From NCBI GenBank assembly GCA_946643435.1, contig CAMPCD010000006.1, forward strand, positions 1 through 48,446: a stretch of 48,446 nucleotides of DNA, read 5' to 3'. The translations under genes and the position numbers were made by a program. Numbering within the stretch: position 1 is the stretch's first letter; each line of letters begins with the position of its first letter. The notes under the pieces were generated by a model. The model saw only the letters and a list, made by a program, of their open reading frames with translations. It ran no database searches and was not told the DNA's origin. Below, one piece after another: positions 26,296 to 34,624 of this stretch. This DNA is from an uncultured bacterium (lineage in GTDB: Bacteria > Bacillota_I > Bacilli_A > RF39 > UBA660).

Positions 26296-26320
26296 AAGTA
26301 TGATTAAATCATACTTTTTT
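26294..26320 (+). terminator. Intrinsic terminator of the serS operon
   Basis: A perfect 11-base-pair stem (AAAAGTATGAT / ATCATACTTTT) with loop TAA is followed by T residues. Confidence 0.87.
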
Positions 26321-26344
26321 ATTTTAAATTATACTCAAATATAA

Positions 26345-26350
26345 TATAAT
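26345..26350 (+). promoter_or_regulatory. -10 box of the large surface protein gene
   Basis: TATAAT lies 24 bases before the start codon of the 912-residue protein. No good -35 was found at 16-18 bases. Confidence 0.4.
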
Positions 26351-26374
26351 TAAATAAGAATAGAGGATGGTAAA

Positions 26375-29113
26375 ATGTTTTGTAAGTCGTGTGGTGCTGG
26401 ATTAACTGGAGAAGAAATTAATTGTCCAATATGTGGTAAACAAGTAAGAGAATTAAAAGAAGGAGAAGAAGTTAAAACAAATACTTTTGATCCACTTTCA
26501 ATTCCTACTACAAGTGAAATCAATAATCAAAATAAATCAAATGTTAATTATTTTAATTTAATAGTTGATTTTATAAAGAAACATAAAAAAATATTTATAA
26601 TATGTTCTTCTTTTATATTTGTATTAATTATAGGAATAATATTATTTAATTGTTTATATGACTTTACAAAATTATCATGGGATGAAGAAAAAGGAGACTA
26701 TAATGTTAATATTACAACTCCTACAACCTTAACACTTGTTGCAAGAGCATTTGATAAGCATGATAATGTAATAGAAAATATTAGATTTGAAGTATCTGAT
26801 GGTAATTTAGCTGTTGATGGTTTAACTGCTACATGGAAATTACCTAATAAAGATGGAAACTATACTATTACAGCAATAGCACCAAGTGGTAAAAAGATAG
26901 AGAAAAAAATAAGTGTATATGACTTAAAAGAATCAAATATACTATATGGTGTTAATAAGGATGAGATAACTGAAGAAACTGATAATGATGCTGATGGTAT
27001 AACTGATTTAAAAGAGAAGGAATTAGGCACTAATCCTTATTCATCTGATACAGATAATGATGGCATACCTGATAAAGTAGAAATAGATAATACTAAAACA
27101 GACCCATTAAAAGCTGATACAGATGAAGATGGTATATTAGATGGTAATGAAATAGATTTAGGATTAGATCCATTAAAGAAGGATTCCAAAGGTGATGGAG
27201 TAAATGATTCTGATAGAGAATTAACATATACTATCAATAATGAATCATTAGGTGTTACTATTACCATAAATGGTAAAGGTAATATAGCATCAACTGGTGT
27301 TGATACTTTAAATAATAATATATTTAATAATATGGATGGTTTATTAGATAAAGTATTTAATTTCTATTCAAATGGAACTTTTACTTCTGCTGAAATAAAG
27401 ATTAAATATAATATAGATGAAATAACTAAAAAAGGATTAAATGAAGATAAATTATCATTATATTATTTTAATGAAGAAACTAAAAAGTTAGATAAAGTTA
27501 ATACTACTGTAGATAAAGAAAATAAAGTATTAATTGTAACCTTAAATCATTTCTCTAAATATGTTATAGGTGATGATACAGTTACAAATGATAATTATAC
27601 TAATGATATATTATTTGTAATAGATAATTCTATATCTATGTATTCATCAAAACAAATGGAAGAAAAGGGATATGATTATTATACAGGTGCTGATGGTAAT
27701 GATTCAGAGTTTAAAAGAATATCATTAACAAATTCTGCTATAGATAAGTTTACTGGTAACTATAGATTCAGTGTAGCTGAGTTTGCTGGTTCTTATAAGA
27801 ATTTACAATCATTTACTACTGATAGAGAAAGTGTTAAAAAAGCATCTAATAGTATTAAAGATGATTGGCATGTATCAACTGATGGTACTGAAATATCTGT
27901 AGCTTTAAATAATGCTATTAATGATTTTAGTGAAGATGAAAATGGACATTTTATTTTATTAATGACTGATGGTAAAGATACGAGCTATTCTTTCTCATCA
28001 TCAAAAGATACAATAATAAAACAAGCTAAGGAAAATGATGTTCATATATGTGTTATTGGATTAGGTAAATCATTAGATGATAATATATTAAAAGAAATAG
28101 CCACATCTACTGGATGTGTATATAATTCAGTAAGTGATGCATCTGGTTTAGATGAAATATATAACATAGTAGGAGCAAAGATTAACTATAATTTAGTTGA
28201 TACTAATAATGATGGTTTAACTGATGGTACTATAATAGCTGATTCAGGATTTATTACTAAAAGAGATGGATTTAGTTTCTCTAATTATAGATCAACATTA
28301 TCTGAAAATGGTCATTGTTATGGTATGGCATTCTTTGTATCATTATACTATCAACATAAATTACCTTTAAAAGAAGATGCTAAACATACTGCTAAATTAG
28401 GTATTATATATCCATATGATTCACAGGGATATAATTTGAAGAATACATATTTTAGTGATCAAACAAAGAATTTGTATGATTATAAAACTGATAATGAAAT
28501 AATGGAAGTATTCCAAGCAGTAGAAAAAGATCCTAACTATCGAGATAGAATTGAAAATAGAGTATGGAAACTTAAAGATGAATATAGAAAACAATATGAA
28601 GAATTAGGATTCAAAATAGTTGAAAAAGAAGTGTCTGGATATGATGACTTTGATAAATATGAATCTGTATTATTAGATGAAAATAGCAGTGACTTTAAAC
28701 TATATGATAATGAAGATTATCAATTATATAATGCTATATGGTATTTATTCATACATCAAAATCAAATGAAGACTACATCATTTAGTACAAAACCAGATCA
28801 AGCCTTTGAAGAATTACAAACTAATTTGTCTAATAATATTCCACAACCTATTAGTATAGGTGATCATGAAATCAATGCTTTAAGATTAATCCAAGATAAT
28901 AATGATTCTAATAAGTTTAAGATAGAAGTATATGATAATAACTATCCAGGTGAAACTAGATATGTTACTATGACTAGAAATAAGTACTCTAAATTAGCAT
29001 TAGATTTTACAGCTTGGACTAATGATTATCATTATGATTTCACATATGATAAAGATAATGATGGTACTGAAGATGATATAAGTTTAGATTTATCATATAT
29101 CGATATAGAATAG
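26375..29113 (+). CDS. Zinc-ribbon, TSP3-repeat, VWA and papain-like peptidase surface protein
   Basis: This 912-residue mosaic protein has, in order: a cytoplasmic zinc ribbon (Cys3, Cys6, Cys17, Cys20); one transmembrane helix (about 72-95); a beta-sandwich (about 110-190); calcium-binding TSP3-like repeats (about 205-285, several DxDxDG units such as DNDADGI and DTDNDGI); a beta region to about 400; and a VWA domain with MIDAS DNSIS (Asp417, Ser419, Ser421) and LMTDGKD. A C-terminal region follows with GHCYGM (Cys648), GDHEINA (His831) and YDNNYP (Asp854), an order fitting a papain-like cysteine peptidase. The bulk should lie outside the cell. It may bind and cut an adhesive or host substrate; the role is unproven. 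Confidence 0.75.
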   Translation: MFCKSCGAGLTGEEINCPICGKQVRELKEGEEVKTNTFDPLSIPTTSEINNQNKSNVNYFNLIVDFIKKHKKIFIICSSFIFVLIIGIILFNCLYDFTKLSWDEEKGDYNVNITTPTTLTLVARAFDKHDNVIENIRFEVSDGNLAVDGLTATWKLPNKDGNYTITAIAPSGKKIEKKISVYDLKESNILYGVNKDEITEETDNDADGITDLKEKELGTNPYSSDTDNDGIPDKVEIDNTKTDPLKADTDEDGILDGNEIDLGLDPLKKDSKGDGVNDSDRELTYTINNESLGVTITINGKGNIASTGVDTLNNNIFNNMDGLLDKVFNFYSNGTFTSAEIKIKYNIDEITKKGLNEDKLSLYYFNEETKKLDKVNTTVDKENKVLIVTLNHFSKYVIGDDTVTNDNYTNDILFVIDNSISMYSSKQMEEKGYDYYTGADGNDSEFKRISLTNSAIDKFTGNYRFSVAEFAGSYKNLQSFTTDRESVKKASNSIKDDWHVSTDGTEISVALNNAINDFSEDENGHFILLMTDGKDTSYSFSSSKDTIIKQAKENDVHICVIGLGKSLDDNILKEIATSTGCVYNSVSDASGLDEIYNIVGAKINYNLVDTNNDGLTDGTIIADSGFITKRDGFSFSNYRSTLSENGHCYGMAFFVSLYYQHKLPLKEDAKHTAKLGIIYPYDSQGYNLKNTYFSDQTKNLYDYKTDNEIMEVFQAVEKDPNYRDRIENRVWKLKDEYRKQYEELGFKIVEKEVSGYDDFDKYESVLLDENSSDFKLYDNEDYQLYNAIWYLFIHQNQMKTTSFSTKPDQAFEELQTNLSNNIPQPISIGDHEINALRLIQDNNDSNKFKIEVYDNNYPGETRYVTMTRNKYSKLALDFTAWTNDYHYDFTYDKDNDGTEDDISLDLSYIDIE

Positions 29114-29133
29114 TCTTATTGACTATTCTTTTA
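29107..29133 (+). terminator. Intrinsic terminator
   Basis: A nine-base-pair stem (AGAATAGTC / GACTATTCT) with loop TTATT is followed by TTTT. It overlaps the stop codon of the large surface protein gene. Confidence 0.82.
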
Positions 29134-29173
29134 TTTATATTTATAATACATACTCAATGGAGGATAGATAGTT

Positions 29174-30082
29174 ATGGGTAGACTACTAACAGATGAGGCA
29201 AAACAAGGAATAACTGTTTATAATAGATTTATTGAAGATGCTAATTATTCCTTTTATCATTCAAATGGAGATGAAGGATATAGAACAAGTGATGTATATG
29301 TAATTAAAGGAGGAAGTTTCCGTTATACTTATACTAGTAATTATTATACTTGCTTTTATCCTGATGTAGATAAAAGAGAAGAATTATTAGAGCTTGTTTA
29401 TAAAGATAAAAGTATAGAATATGCTAGTGATTCAGATAACTATATGATAAGAGCTGAAGATGAATCACATGATAATTATTCTTGTGATGGTCGTGTAATA
29501 TATGGTAAATTTAATAAACCTTTATTTAAAGTAACTGAAGATGGTAAATTATTTATTAGTTGTGATAAAAGAGTAATATATGATCCTACTACTGATAAAG
29601 TTTATTTAAGTAGATTAGGTGGATATGAAATAGACTTTGATAAAGATATATTAGAACAAGTTGATGATTTTATTAATAGTTATTGTCCAGTGGAATACTT
29701 AGGAAAAGAAATTCAAAGGGAAATAGCAAGTATTGCTAGTAAATATGATTATCGTTTAGAAGATATTGGTTCAGATATTGATTCATTACTTTCTAAGTTT
29801 AAACCAATGATTCCAGTTGATAAGAAAATAATTGTATCTAATGCGGTAAAAAACATTAAAGAAGCTTATAGACACTATGTTGAATGTATGGAGTATAAGA
29901 TCGAAGCTGATTCTTTAATAAAACAAATAGATGATGCCTTAAGTACTATTAGTAATATTGTTAATGAAGAGTATAGAAAGATACCTGGTAGTCATATATA
30001 TACTACTGATGAAAAAGTAAAAGTAAATGTTAATTCTAAAGATAAGATTAGAAAGACATTTAATAAAGAACCACAAGAATAG
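29174..30082 (+). CDS. Hypothetical protein
   Basis: This 302-residue soluble protein has no family I recognise. The first 170 residues are rich in Tyr, Asp and Ser and look beta-stranded (YVIKGGSFRYTYTS, LFISCDKRVIYD). Residues about 175-280 are helical and charged (LLSKFKPMIPVDKKIIVSNA, then a long AYRHYVECMEYKIEADSL helix), suggesting a coiled-coil or helical bundle. No signal peptide or transmembrane segment is seen. GGAGG lies about ten bases before the ATG. It has its own terminator, whose stem is nearly the same sequence as that of the gene before it. Confidence 0.6.
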   Translation: MGRLLTDEAKQGITVYNRFIEDANYSFYHSNGDEGYRTSDVYVIKGGSFRYTYTSNYYTCFYPDVDKREELLELVYKDKSIEYASDSDNYMIRAEDESHDNYSCDGRVIYGKFNKPLFKVTEDGKLFISCDKRVIYDPTTDKVYLSRLGGYEIDFDKDILEQVDDFINSYCPVEYLGKEIQREIASIASKYDYRLEDIGSDIDSLLSKFKPMIPVDKKIIVSNAVKNIKEAYRHYVECMEYKIEADSLIKQIDDALSTISNIVNEEYRKIPGSHIYTTDEKVKVNVNSKDKIRKTFNKEPQE

Positions 30083-30102
30083 TCAAATTGACTATTCTTT
30101 TA
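30076..30102 (+). terminator. Intrinsic terminator
   Basis: A nine-base-pair stem (AGAATAGTC / GACTATTCT) with loop AAATT is followed by T residues. The stem is identical to that of the terminator at 29107. Confidence 0.82.
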
Positions 30103-30141
30103 TTTGTAGTATAATATCTCCTTGTAAAGGGGAAATACACA

Positions 30142-30570
30142 ATGTTTTTATATGAAGATATACCCTCAATATATGATTTAATTTCAGCAAATAAAAAAGT
30201 TGATAAAGTTATAGTTGATGAAGAAGTGTATAATTCTAAATTTGAAGAAAAAGATGTTCATATCAATGATGTAGATATAGAATATACTATTTCAAGAGTT
30301 CAATATATATTAAAATTCTTGAGTTGGAAGCATAATTATAATGAATCAACTAAAGAAATAGATGCTATAGTTTATAGAATTGTTAACGGTGAAGAAGCTG
30401 TAGTTGAATTAAGAAGTGCTTTATATAGATATATGTATAGATGCTATCAATCTATATTTAATACAGCTGATATATGTGTATCTGATTTATTTGAGGTATA
30501 TGATATAACACCTATATTTACTAAAGACTTCATAAGAAGAGAAATTGGTACAGTAAAAGTATATAAATAG
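30142..30570 (+). CDS. Hypothetical protein
   Basis: This 142-residue acidic protein is not recognised. It begins MFLYEDIPSIYDLISANKKVD, has a helical middle with many aromatic residues (VQYILKFLSWKHNY, ALYRYMYRCYQSIF), and has neither a signal peptide nor a transmembrane helix. GGGGAAAT stands before the ATG, with a TATAAT box about 30 bases upstream. It is a single-gene unit bounded by terminators on both sides. It could be a small regulatory or structural protein of this lineage, but nothing in the sequence decides that. Confidence 0.55.
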   Translation: MFLYEDIPSIYDLISANKKVDKVIVDEEVYNSKFEEKDVHINDVDIEYTISRVQYILKFLSWKHNYNESTKEIDAIVYRIVNGEEAVVELRSALYRYMYRCYQSIFNTADICVSDLFEVYDITPIFTKDFIRREIGTVKVYK

Positions 30571-30596
30571 TATGTTAAATTAACATACTATTTTAC
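30565..30596 (+). terminator. Intrinsic terminator
   Basis: A perfect 13-base-pair stem (AAATAGTATGTTA / TAACATACTATTT) with loop AAT is followed by T-rich sequence. It includes the stop codon of the preceding gene. Confidence 0.87.
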
Positions 30597-30650
30597 ATTT
30601 TATAAAGTATTATAATCTTATTTTTAGTATAATTATAATAGGTGATAATA

Positions 30651-32930
30651 ATGGGAAGACGTAAGAAAAGTAGTACAGTCTTAAAAAGTTTGAAACCTTC
30701 TGTTCAAGTAACAGGTATTATACTTATACTTATTGGTATAATTGGTTTTGGTGTTTTTGGACCAGTAGGTCGTTATATAAAATCATTTGGAGTATTCCTA
30801 TTTGGTAAATACTTTATTATATTTGATATATTAGTATTTGTATTAGGCTTATATATGTTATTTAAGAAACAATTACCTAACTTTGTTAATATGAAATTAA
30901 TAGGTTTATATTTAACTATATTATCTTTTGTAACTATTATGCATTTAGATTTAATAACATATGGACAATCTTACAGTGAACTTGTTAATATCTTTAAAGA
31001 AAACTATTTAAATACTATAAGCGATGGATTATTCTTTAATATATCTTTAACAGGTGGAGGAATAATAGGTTTATCATTAGCCTTTCTATTTGTTTCTTTA
31101 TTATCTAAGATAGGTGCTTTAATAGTTCAATCAGCTTTAATGGTAATAGGTATAGTATTATTATTTAACCTAGACTTAGGTGCATTATTTGCTAAACTAT
31201 GGGCTAACTTTAAAGAATCTTATCAAGAATATAAGAAAGAAAAAGAAGAAAGACGTATTGAAGAAGAGAAGAAAAGAAGAGAAGAAGAGATTGTTAAGGA
31301 AAGTCAAAGTCCAGTATATGATCAAGAAACAGATAATACAGTCTTTGATAATAAGAAAGTTATACGTTCTATTGATGAATTAAAACATGAAGAGGAAGAA
31401 GTTGTTAAGGAGGAAACTCCTGTAGAACAAGTATCTGAAATTAATCTAGGACAATCATTTAATCAAGTTTATAAATTACCAGCTTTAGATGATGTATTAG
31501 ATAAATTAAAGAAAAAGAAAGATACATCTAATGATGAATTTATTAAACATACTACAATACAATTACAAAATGTATTACAAGACTTTGGTATAACTGGTAA
31601 AGTGGTTGCTATTCATGAAGGACCTACTGTAACTCAATTTGAAGTAGCAGTTAAGAATGGTACAAGAGTAGCACATATTACTTCTATATCTAAAGAAATA
31701 GCTTTAGCATTAGCTGCTAAAGATGTAAGAATTGAAGCACCAATACCTGGTAAAACAACAGTTGGTGTTGAAATACCTAATAAAGATCCTGTTGGTGTAC
31801 CAATAAGAGAAGTATTAGAAGTTAAACGTAAAGATATGGCTAGTATGAAATTACCTGTATGTTTAGGTAAAGATATTATGGGTAATAATATTATTACTGA
31901 CTTATCTAAGATGCCACACTTACTTGTTGCTGGTTCTACTGGTTCAGGTAAATCAGTATGTGTTAACTCTATGATAACTTCATTACTTATTACTAAGAGA
32001 CCTGATGAAGTTAAAATAGTATTAGTTGACCCTAAGAAAGTTGAATTATCAAATTATAATGGTGTTCCACATTTATACTATCCTGTAGTAACTGATCCTA
32101 AACAAGCATCAATTGCATTACAAGCGATGGTTAAAGAGATGGAAGATAGATATCAAATGTTTGCTGATAATAAAGTTAAGAATATAACAGGTTATAATGA
32201 AATGATGGCTAAGGAAATGAAAAAGAATCCTGAAGATACTTCATTACATTTAATGCCATATATCTTAATTATTATTGATGAGTTAGCTGACCTTATGCTA
32301 GTAGCTAAAAAAGAAGTTGAAGACTCAATCATGAGAATTACACAAATGGCAAGAGCTGCAGGTATTCACTTAATAGTTGCAACTCAAAGACCATCTACAG
32401 ATGTTATTACTGGTGTAGTTAAAGCTAATATACCTTCACGTATAGCATTTGCTGTAGCTTCTCAAGTAGATTCAAGAACTATACTTGATGGATCTGGAGC
32501 AGAAAAACTATTAGGTAAAGGTGATATGTTATTTAAACCTATGGGTGAAAATAATGCATTAAGAATTCAAGGTAACTTTATATCTGATGGAGAAATAGAA
32601 AAGGTTATACAATATGTATCTTCTCAAATGGCTCCTCAATATAATGAAATAAGAATCAATAATGAACCACCTGAGGGAACAAACGGTCCTACAGCTGGTC
32701 CTAAGAAAGCATCAGATGATCCATTATATAATGAGATGTTAGATTATGCTATAAGAGCAGGATCTATATCAGCATCTAAACTTCAAAGACAATTTGGAGT
32801 AGGATTTAATAGAGCTTCAAAGATAATTGATGAATTTGAAGCAGATGGAATAGTTGGACCTCAAAAAGGATCTAAACCAAGAGAAGTTTTAATAAAAATG
32901 GAAGGAGCTACTCCTGATTCCGAAGAATAA
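30651..32930 (+). CDS. ftsK: DNA translocase FtsK/SpoIIIE
   Basis: This 759-residue motor pumps chromosome DNA through the closing septum. Four transmembrane helices fill residues 20-165, followed by a short, highly charged linker (Lys/Glu-rich, about 175-260). The alpha-beta motor has Walker A GSTGSGKS, LVDPKKVELSNYNG and Walker B IIIDELADLM, then QMARAAGIHLIVATQRPS. The C-terminal gamma winged helix (LYNEMLDYAIRAG, LQRQFGVGFNRAS) reads polar DNA signals. The linker is far shorter than in E. coli FtsK and close to SpoIIIE/SftA-like proteins. I use the ATG after GGTGAT; a GTG nine bases upstream lies in the ribosome site. Its own TATAAT is at 30628. Confidence 0.95.
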   Translation: MGRRKKSSTVLKSLKPSVQVTGIILILIGIIGFGVFGPVGRYIKSFGVFLFGKYFIIFDILVFVLGLYMLFKKQLPNFVNMKLIGLYLTILSFVTIMHLDLITYGQSYSELVNIFKENYLNTISDGLFFNISLTGGGIIGLSLAFLFVSLLSKIGALIVQSALMVIGIVLLFNLDLGALFAKLWANFKESYQEYKKEKEERRIEEEKKRREEEIVKESQSPVYDQETDNTVFDNKKVIRSIDELKHEEEEVVKEETPVEQVSEINLGQSFNQVYKLPALDDVLDKLKKKKDTSNDEFIKHTTIQLQNVLQDFGITGKVVAIHEGPTVTQFEVAVKNGTRVAHITSISKEIALALAAKDVRIEAPIPGKTTVGVEIPNKDPVGVPIREVLEVKRKDMASMKLPVCLGKDIMGNNIITDLSKMPHLLVAGSTGSGKSVCVNSMITSLLITKRPDEVKIVLVDPKKVELSNYNGVPHLYYPVVTDPKQASIALQAMVKEMEDRYQMFADNKVKNITGYNEMMAKEMKKNPEDTSLHLMPYILIIIDELADLMLVAKKEVEDSIMRITQMARAAGIHLIVATQRPSTDVITGVVKANIPSRIAFAVASQVDSRTILDGSGAEKLLGKGDMLFKPMGENNALRIQGNFISDGEIEKVIQYVSSQMAPQYNEIRINNEPPEGTNGPTAGPKKASDDPLYNEMLDYAIRAGSISASKLQRQFGVGFNRASKIIDEFEADGIVGPQKGSKPREVLIKMEGATPDSEE

Positions 32931-32933
32931 CTA

Positions 32934-32961
32934 TTGACTTATAGTCATATTATGTTAGAAT
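32934..32961 (+). promoter_or_regulatory. Upstream promoter of the 140-residue protein gene, overlapping an inverted repeat
   Basis: TTGACT, 16 bases and TAGAAT form a fair promoter directly after ftsK. The -35 lies in the small inverted repeat TGACTTATAGTCA, which might be an operator or a weak hairpin. Confidence 0.45.
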
Positions 32962-32985
32962 ACTACATGGTAGACTTTACATAAT

Positions 32986-33014
32986 TTGACAAAACATACT
33001 TTGTTTAGTATAAT
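32986..33014 (+). promoter_or_regulatory. Consensus promoter of the 140-residue protein gene
   Basis: TTGACA, 17 bases and TATAAT form a consensus sigma-A-type promoter, 32 bases before the ATG. With the good G-rich ribosome site downstream it suggests strong expression. Confidence 0.75.
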
Positions 33015-33046
33015 AGTACGCAATTAAAGGGGTTAGGGGGATTTTT

Positions 33047-33469
33047 ATGAAAGGATTTATTCTTGATTATATTAATGAAAATGAATACAAGAAGTTAGAG
33101 CGTGCTTTAAAAAAATATAACATGCTTGCTTTCAAAAAATTAAACTTCGAATATTATCCTTCACTAAGAAGTGGTAAGTTTTTAGGTGAACTTGTTGCAT
33201 CTGATAAAACAAAACATACTGAAACTTACGAACTTAAGTTACCAAGCGATACTTTATTCCAACAAGTACATGGTGAAGTCAAGATTAGATATATTGTATA
33301 TAAAGATCAAAACACTGTTATGCTAGAAACAATAATGCCTACAGACATATTACTTGAAGGTCATGTAGCAGAGTTAACTACATATAAAGGTGTAATGATA
33401 TCTAAACAAAATGCTGAAAAAGATAAATTTATGATTAATTTATTCTCAGCATTAGATAATAATAAATAA
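33047..33469 (+). CDS. Hypothetical protein, likely well expressed
   Basis: This 140-residue soluble alpha/beta protein is not recognised. It opens MKGFILDYINENEYKKLERALKK, cut here to its helix ENEYKKLERALKK. Strands follow (FLGELVAS, ETYELKLP, EVKIRYIVY, VMLETIMPTDIL). Length and strand order do not remind me of a named family. It has a consensus promoter, a second promoter further up, and an AGGGGG ribosome site five bases from the ATG, so it should be made in quantity. It ends at a hairpin shared with the convergent glycosyltransferase gene. There is no membrane segment. Confidence 0.65.
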   Translation: MKGFILDYINENEYKKLERALKKYNMLAFKKLNFEYYPSLRSGKFLGELVASDKTKHTETYELKLPSDTLFQQVHGEVKIRYIVYKDQNTVMLETIMPTDILLEGHVAELTTYKGVMISKQNAEKDKFMINLFSALDNNK

Positions 33470-33470
33470 T

Positions 33471-33497
33471 AAAAGTAGATTTAACATCTACTTTTTT
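33471..33497. terminator. Bidirectional terminator
   Basis: A perfect ten-base-pair stem (AAAAGTAGAT / ATCTACTTTT) with loop TTAAC and T-runs lies between convergent genes and includes the stop codon of the minus-strand glycosyltransferase. Confidence 0.83.
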
Positions 33498-34506
33498 TCT
33501 TGCCTACAAGTGTATCAATTACATCTATTGAATCTTCTTCAGATAGAATAGTTATATCATCCATTGATTTAATATATCTTACTGCATTTTGGAATAATGG
33601 ATCTTTTCTTTCATGTATTATATTAGATTCTCTCCAATGAGGACATCTTATATTTAATATATTTAATAAATTACTTAGTAATATTTGTCTTTTTTGATTA
33701 TCTACATTTATCCATGTAAGAACATCACTTATTCTAAATATAATATGTAATGTTTCTAATTCTTCAAAAGCTGATTCATATAATTCGTATAATCCGTCTT
33801 TTATTAATAATTCTTTAACATGATCTAATATTCTAAATACATCTGTTAGTCTTTTATTCATTTTGAATGTATTACGTACTGTTGTATTAAACATCATTTG
33901 ATAATTATATAATTTATCATTTGTATGATAAATAGTATCAGCTTTAGCTAATAGGTAAGGTGTTACTCCTAAATCTTTCCATGAAGGATATAAAGGAAAT
34001 TTAACTCCTTCTAATAAATCATGTTTAGTAAATTTATCCCATATAGTTGATAAACATTCAACCATGTAGTTAGGATTCTTAGTTTTATCTACAATACCAT
34101 CTTCTAGTTTACCTATATAAGTGTAATCTCCTAACTTAATAGGACCAACTCTTGTTTGAGCACCCATCTTAACTATATCTGCATCATGTTTTTTACCTAA
34201 TGTATATAATTTCTTTAATGCACCTGGTTGTAAATAATCATCTGCATCAAGAAATTGAATATATTCTCCTTGTGCTCCTAATAAACCCATGTTTCTTGCA
34301 TATCCAGCTCCATGGTTATTTTGATCAAATACTTTTACATTCTTATTCTCATATTCTCTCATAATACTTAAAGTATTATCAGTAGAGCCATCATTGATAG
34401 CTATTACTTCAATATCATCTAAATCTTGATTAATTGCACTATCTAAACATCTTTTAATATATTTTTCCTCATTATATGCAGGAATAATTACACTTACTTT
34501 TGCCAT
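33481..34506 (-). CDS. Glycosyltransferase family 2
   Basis: This 341-residue GT2 enzyme opens VSVIIPAYNEEKYIKRCLD and has VIAINDGSTDNT and the DxD element FLDADDY around residue 91. Next comes WDKFTKHDLL, then helical segments with LEELETLHIIF-like character. It looks like the EpsJ-type transferases of the glycopolymer locus but stands alone, 13 kb away, in the housekeeping half of the window and on the minus strand. It could act in another glycan, such as a glycolipid or wall polymer. The start has AAGGTGGTAAT on the minus strand just before the ATG. The upstream 118 bases separate it from a divergent gene; no clear promoter was identified there. Confidence 0.87.
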   Translation of the reverse strand: MAKVSVIIPAYNEEKYIKRCLDSAINQDLDDIEVIAINDGSTDNTLSIMREYENKNVKVFDQNNHGAGYARNMGLLGAQGEYIQFLDADDYLQPGALKKLYTLGKKHDADIVKMGAQTRVGPIKLGDYTYIGKLEDGIVDKTKNPNYMVECLSTIWDKFTKHDLLEGVKFPLYPSWKDLGVTPYLLAKADTIYHTNDKLYNYQMMFNTTVRNTFKMNKRLTDVFRILDHVKELLIKDGLYELYESAFEELETLHIIFRISDVLTWINVDNQKRQILLSNLLNILNIRCPHWRESNIIHERKDPLFQNAVRYIKSMDDITILSEEDSIDVIDTLVGKKKSRC

Positions 34507-34624
34507 ATTACCACCTTGTCTTGCTTTATTTTAACGCATATTTCTTTAATAAGCAAAATATATTATTTTATTTTGTTAATATTTTATATATAATAATTAA
34601 TCAAGAAATATTAGGTGAAAATAT

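Noticed and set aside
27037-27267. Minus-strand open frame opposite the TSP3 repeats
   Set aside because: Repeated GAT codons of the calcium-binding repeats leave few antisense stops, and there is no start signal.
31180-31383. Small Lys-rich open frame within ftsK
   Set aside because: It is the other-frame reading of the Lys/Glu-rich linker of FtsK and has no ribosome site.
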